DNA of 7,383 nucleotides from Dehalococcoidia bacterium. Lineage in GTDB: Bacteria; Chloroflexota; Dehalococcoidia; GIF9; AB-539-J10. The position numbers and the translations under genes are program-made. The notes below the pieces were generated by a model. It saw only the letters and a list, made by a program, of their open reading frames with translations. It was not told the origin of the DNA and ran no database searches. The stretch lies in contig SOJG01000022.1 in assembly GCA_004375885.1 (NCBI GenBank), positions 1 through 7,383 of the forward strand, in the 5' to 3' direction. How positions within the stretch are numbered: position 1 is the first letter of the stretch; each line of letters begins with the position of its first letter. Below, piece by piece: positions 5,682 to 7,383 of the stretch.

Positions 5682-6575
5682 ATGAAGATGGCGCCGGACT
5701 GCTATGAGTGCTTGCGCAGATTGACCTACCAGGCTGCGGGACTGGCCACACATGATGCTTCGCTGAAACAAGGCGCCATAAGAGAAGCCATCAAGATACT
5801 GGACGAGGAATTCTCCTGTAATCAGCTATCCATCGTCATCGCCACCAAGATTCACAAGGCGGTAAGAGAAGTGACGCGAAATCCTGATCCCTATAGGGCC
5901 ATGAAGGAAAGGGAGATGTTGCTCGCCAGGCAACTATGTCCTGAGCTGACATTGCAGTCTGAGACCGGGAATCCCGACTTATCGGGGCGCGGCAGGCGAC
6001 GTGCTGATCCTTACGAGGATGAGCTTTGCCAGCATCTCAAGCTGGCCGCGGCAGCAAACGCCATTGACTTCTTCAGAGAGACTTGTTCTAGTGAGGAGTA
6101 TATGAGGAAACCTGTAAGCTTTGCCGTGGATGACTCGAAGCGATTTGTAGCGAAGCTAAGAGATGCCCGCAAAGTCCTGTATCTGGCTGATAACGCCGGC
6201 GAGCTCTACTTTGACCTGCCTCTGGTCAAGTTGATGAGACAAGCTGCCCGGGTCGTCTACGCAGTTAAGCCCTCGCCTGTTCAGAACGACCTGACCCTGG
6301 AAGATGTGAGGAGGACGGGCCTGGAAAACGAATTTGGAGAAGTTGTGAGCACCGGCATAGCCTCACCGGGAGTAGTCTTTTCTTTGGCTTCGGCCCGATT
6401 CAAGCGGGAATTTGAGTCAGCAGACCTCGTATTCGCCAAGGGAATGGGGCATTATGAGGCTTTGTCAGAGCTTCCCCCGGAGGGGAGGGTATTCTACTGC
6501 CTCATGGCCAAGTGCCAGCCCGTAGCCGATTCGCTGGGCGTGGAAATAAACAGTTATGTGGCCATGCTGCGATGA
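5682..6575 (+). CDS. DUF89/ARMT1-like family protein, putative metal-dependent phosphatase
   Basis: The 297-residue product is a stand-alone prokaryotic DUF89 (ARMT1-like) protein. Characterised members are metal-dependent phosphatases thought to clear damaged or unwanted phospho-metabolites; the substrate here is unknown. The N-terminus carries the Cys7-x-x-Cys10 pair (CYECLRR) usual for the archaeal and bacterial subgroup. The NPDPYRAMKE block is at 67-76. Likely metal and phosphate residues are Asp170-Asn171 in LADNAGE, Asn202-Asp203 in PVQNDLT, and Asp248 with Lys253-Gly254 in ADLVFAKGMGH. Residues about 89-110 form a polar Gly/Arg-rich stretch that seems longer than in typical members. 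ATG5682 is chosen with a modest GGCGG (5671-5675) upstream; ATG5688 is an alternative. It is transcribed divergently from prfA across 60 bp, and no functional partner is adjacent. Confidence 0.87.
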   Translation: MKMAPDCYECLRRLTYQAAGLATHDASLKQGAIREAIKILDEEFSCNQLSIVIATKIHKAVREVTRNPDPYRAMKEREMLLARQLCPELTLQSETGNPDLSGRGRRRADPYEDELCQHLKLAAAANAIDFFRETCSSEEYMRKPVSFAVDDSKRFVAKLRDARKVLYLADNAGELYFDLPLVKLMRQAARVVYAVKPSPVQNDLTLEDVRRTGLENEFGEVVSTGIASPGVVFSLASARFKREFESADLVFAKGMGHYEALSELPPEGRVFYCLMAKCQPVADSLGVEINSYVAMLR

Positions 6576-6840
6576 TTTGGATTTGCGGCCGACCGTGGGG
6601 AAACTGCCTCAGAGGGCACTGAGAGGCCCTGGAAGGGGCGTCAACTGCCGCCCAAGGGGTTTCCCCCTTCCCTCCCCCCGTCCCGTGGCGCGCGTCACCA
6701 AAGTCCACAGTTGCAGGGTCACCGGGTCGTTGGCTCTGGGCTCAGCCCTGGCTAGGTTCTCCTTATTAGAACGGCGGCAGTACCTGTACACTTAACAAAG
6801 CGAAGTCGAGAAGTCAGGTCTTATCCGTATCGTTTTACTG
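6576..6840. other. Intergenic region, no gene seen
   Basis: Both strands are open only in short frames (under 80 codons) without ribosome sites or recognisable domains. The first half is G+C-rich with polypyrimidine runs around 6660-6680 and the hairpin cluster at 6613-6669. A further GGGC/GCCC repeat lies at about 6738-6748. No tRNA or known RNA motif was recognised. Confidence 0.5.
6613..6669. repeat. Cluster of three small G+C-rich hairpins after the DUF89 gene
   Basis: Three short inverted repeats sit one after another: AGGGC/GCCCT (6613-6617 with 6626-6630), GGGCG/CGCCC (6636-6640 with 6649-6653), and AAGGGG/CCCCTT (6654-6659 with 6664-6669, four-base loop). The last is the strongest. 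No T-tract follows on the plus strand (a C-rich run does), so this is not a standard intrinsic terminator. It may still mark the 3' end of the DUF89 transcript. Confidence 0.3.
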
Positions 6841-6846
6841 TATAAT
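6841..6846 (+). promoter_or_regulatory. -10 box of a probable leaderless promoter for the VTT gene
   Basis: A perfect TATAAT ends 11 bases before the ATG at 6858. No good -35 hexamer lies 15-19 bp upstream. Transcription would begin around 6852-6855, at or just before the start codon. An in-frame TAA inside this box (6843-6845) rules out any more upstream start. Confidence 0.5.
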
Positions 6847-6857
6847 GCGCGAAATTG

Positions 6858-7383
6858 ATGAGGAAGCCGAGCAAGCGTGAGGCCCTAATAGGTGGCATAT
6901 CCCTGGCAGCAACCATAGCTTTATCTGTTCTTATCATTCAACATCGAAGCTACATCGAACAGATGGCACACTGGGGCTATGTTGGTTGCTTCGTCATAAG
7001 TGTCCTCACCAACGGCACCTTCATTTTGCCCGGCTTCGGCATTGTCTTCACATTCACACTGGGAGGCGTGTTGGAGCCCGCCGTAGTCGGCGCCGTAGCT
7101 GGAATTGGCGAGGCTGTGGGCGCTATTGGCGCTTATTTCACTGGCTACGCTGGCAGGGGATTGTTCCGTGATCGCGACAGCGCCCTTTACGTTCGCTTCA
7201 GCAATCTTGTTGACCGCCACGGCTCTAAAGCCATTTTCGTTGTGTCAGCCGTATTGAGTCCGCTTTTTTACCCCTTCGCCGTACTCCTGGGCACGCTTCG
7301 CTTCGGCTGGGTAAGGTTCTTCCTCGCTACTTGGGCAGGGAGGACAGTCAAAAGCATGGTAATAGCTTACCTGGGATACTTCG
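6858..7383 (+). CDS. VTT-domain (DedA/TVP38-like) membrane protein, partial at the 3' end
   Basis: The frame stays open from ATG6858 to the window edge, giving the first 175 residues with no stop. Residues 9-27 are a membrane segment, and hydrophobic stretches recur at about 41-50, 57-93, 124-147 and 151-172. VTT-family marks are visible: PGFGIVFTFTLGG at 58-70, GEAVGAIGAYFTGYAGR at 84-100 with Glu85, an HGSKAIFVVSAVLSPLFYPF segment at 121-140 including the conserved Pro135, and GWVRFFLATWAGR at 150-162. VTT/DedA proteins are inner-membrane proteins linked to lipid scrambling or carrier-lipid recycling; the exact job here is unknown. The start is ATG6858 or the adjoining TTG6855, because an in-frame stop lies at 6843-6845. 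No SD is present. The C-terminus is outside the window. Confidence 0.85.
   Translation, partial: MRKPSKREALIGGISLAATIALSVLIIQHRSYIEQMAHWGYVGCFVISVLTNGTFILPGFGIVFTFTLGGVLEPAVVGAVAGIGEAVGAIGAYFTGYAGRGLFRDRDSALYVRFSNLVDRHGSKAIFVVSAVLSPLFYPFAVLLGTLRFGWVRFFLATWAGRTVKSMVIAYLGYF

Overview
The window is ordinary bacterial chromosome of about 50-55% G+C. It is densely packed with housekeeping genes and has no mobile element, CRISPR array, tRNA or rRNA that I can recognise. The gene set is RNase Y, a YmdB-type phosphodiesterase, RF1, PrmC, a class U-like sirtuin, a CxxC-bearing DUF89 protein and a VTT/DedA-like membrane protein. It points to a Gram-positive-like or deep-branching bacterium with RNase Y-based mRNA decay. 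Chloroflexota (a Dehalococcoidia-like lineage) is my best guess, but it is an inference from gene content only, with low to moderate confidence.

Layout. 1-551: no convincing protein gene; it holds inverted repeats and two candidate promoters, the better one (TTGACG-17 bp-TATTAT, 475-503) driving the first operon. 552-2869 (+): rny followed 26 bp later by a TTG-initiated ymdB homologue, probably one transcript linking mRNA decay with cyclic-nucleotide/phosphodiester hydrolysis. 2870-2914: a short convergent gap without a clear terminator. 5621-2915 (-): a compact operon prfA > prmC > sirtuin; prfA and prmC overlap by four bases (ATGA) and the sirtuin starts 11 bp after prmC. RF1 ends translation at UAA/UAG, PrmC methylates the glutamine of the RF1 GGQ motif, and the sirtuin is an NAD+-dependent deacylase of unknown target.

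5622-5681: a 60-bp divergent region with a palindromic ATTATAAT that can serve as -10 element in both directions. 5682-6575 (+): a stand-alone DUF89/ARMT1-like metal-dependent phosphatase candidate. 6576-6857: a G+C-rich non-coding stretch with several small hairpins, then a -10 box. 6858-7383 (+): the first 175 codons of a VTT-domain (DedA/TVP38-like) membrane protein that runs off the window.

The least ordinary signal is regulatory. Both prfA and the VTT gene have a perfect TATAAT only 10-11 bp before the ATG and no Shine-Dalgarno sequence, the layout expected of leaderless mRNAs, whereas rny has a normal promoter, leader and SD. I found no previously undescribed multi-gene system.
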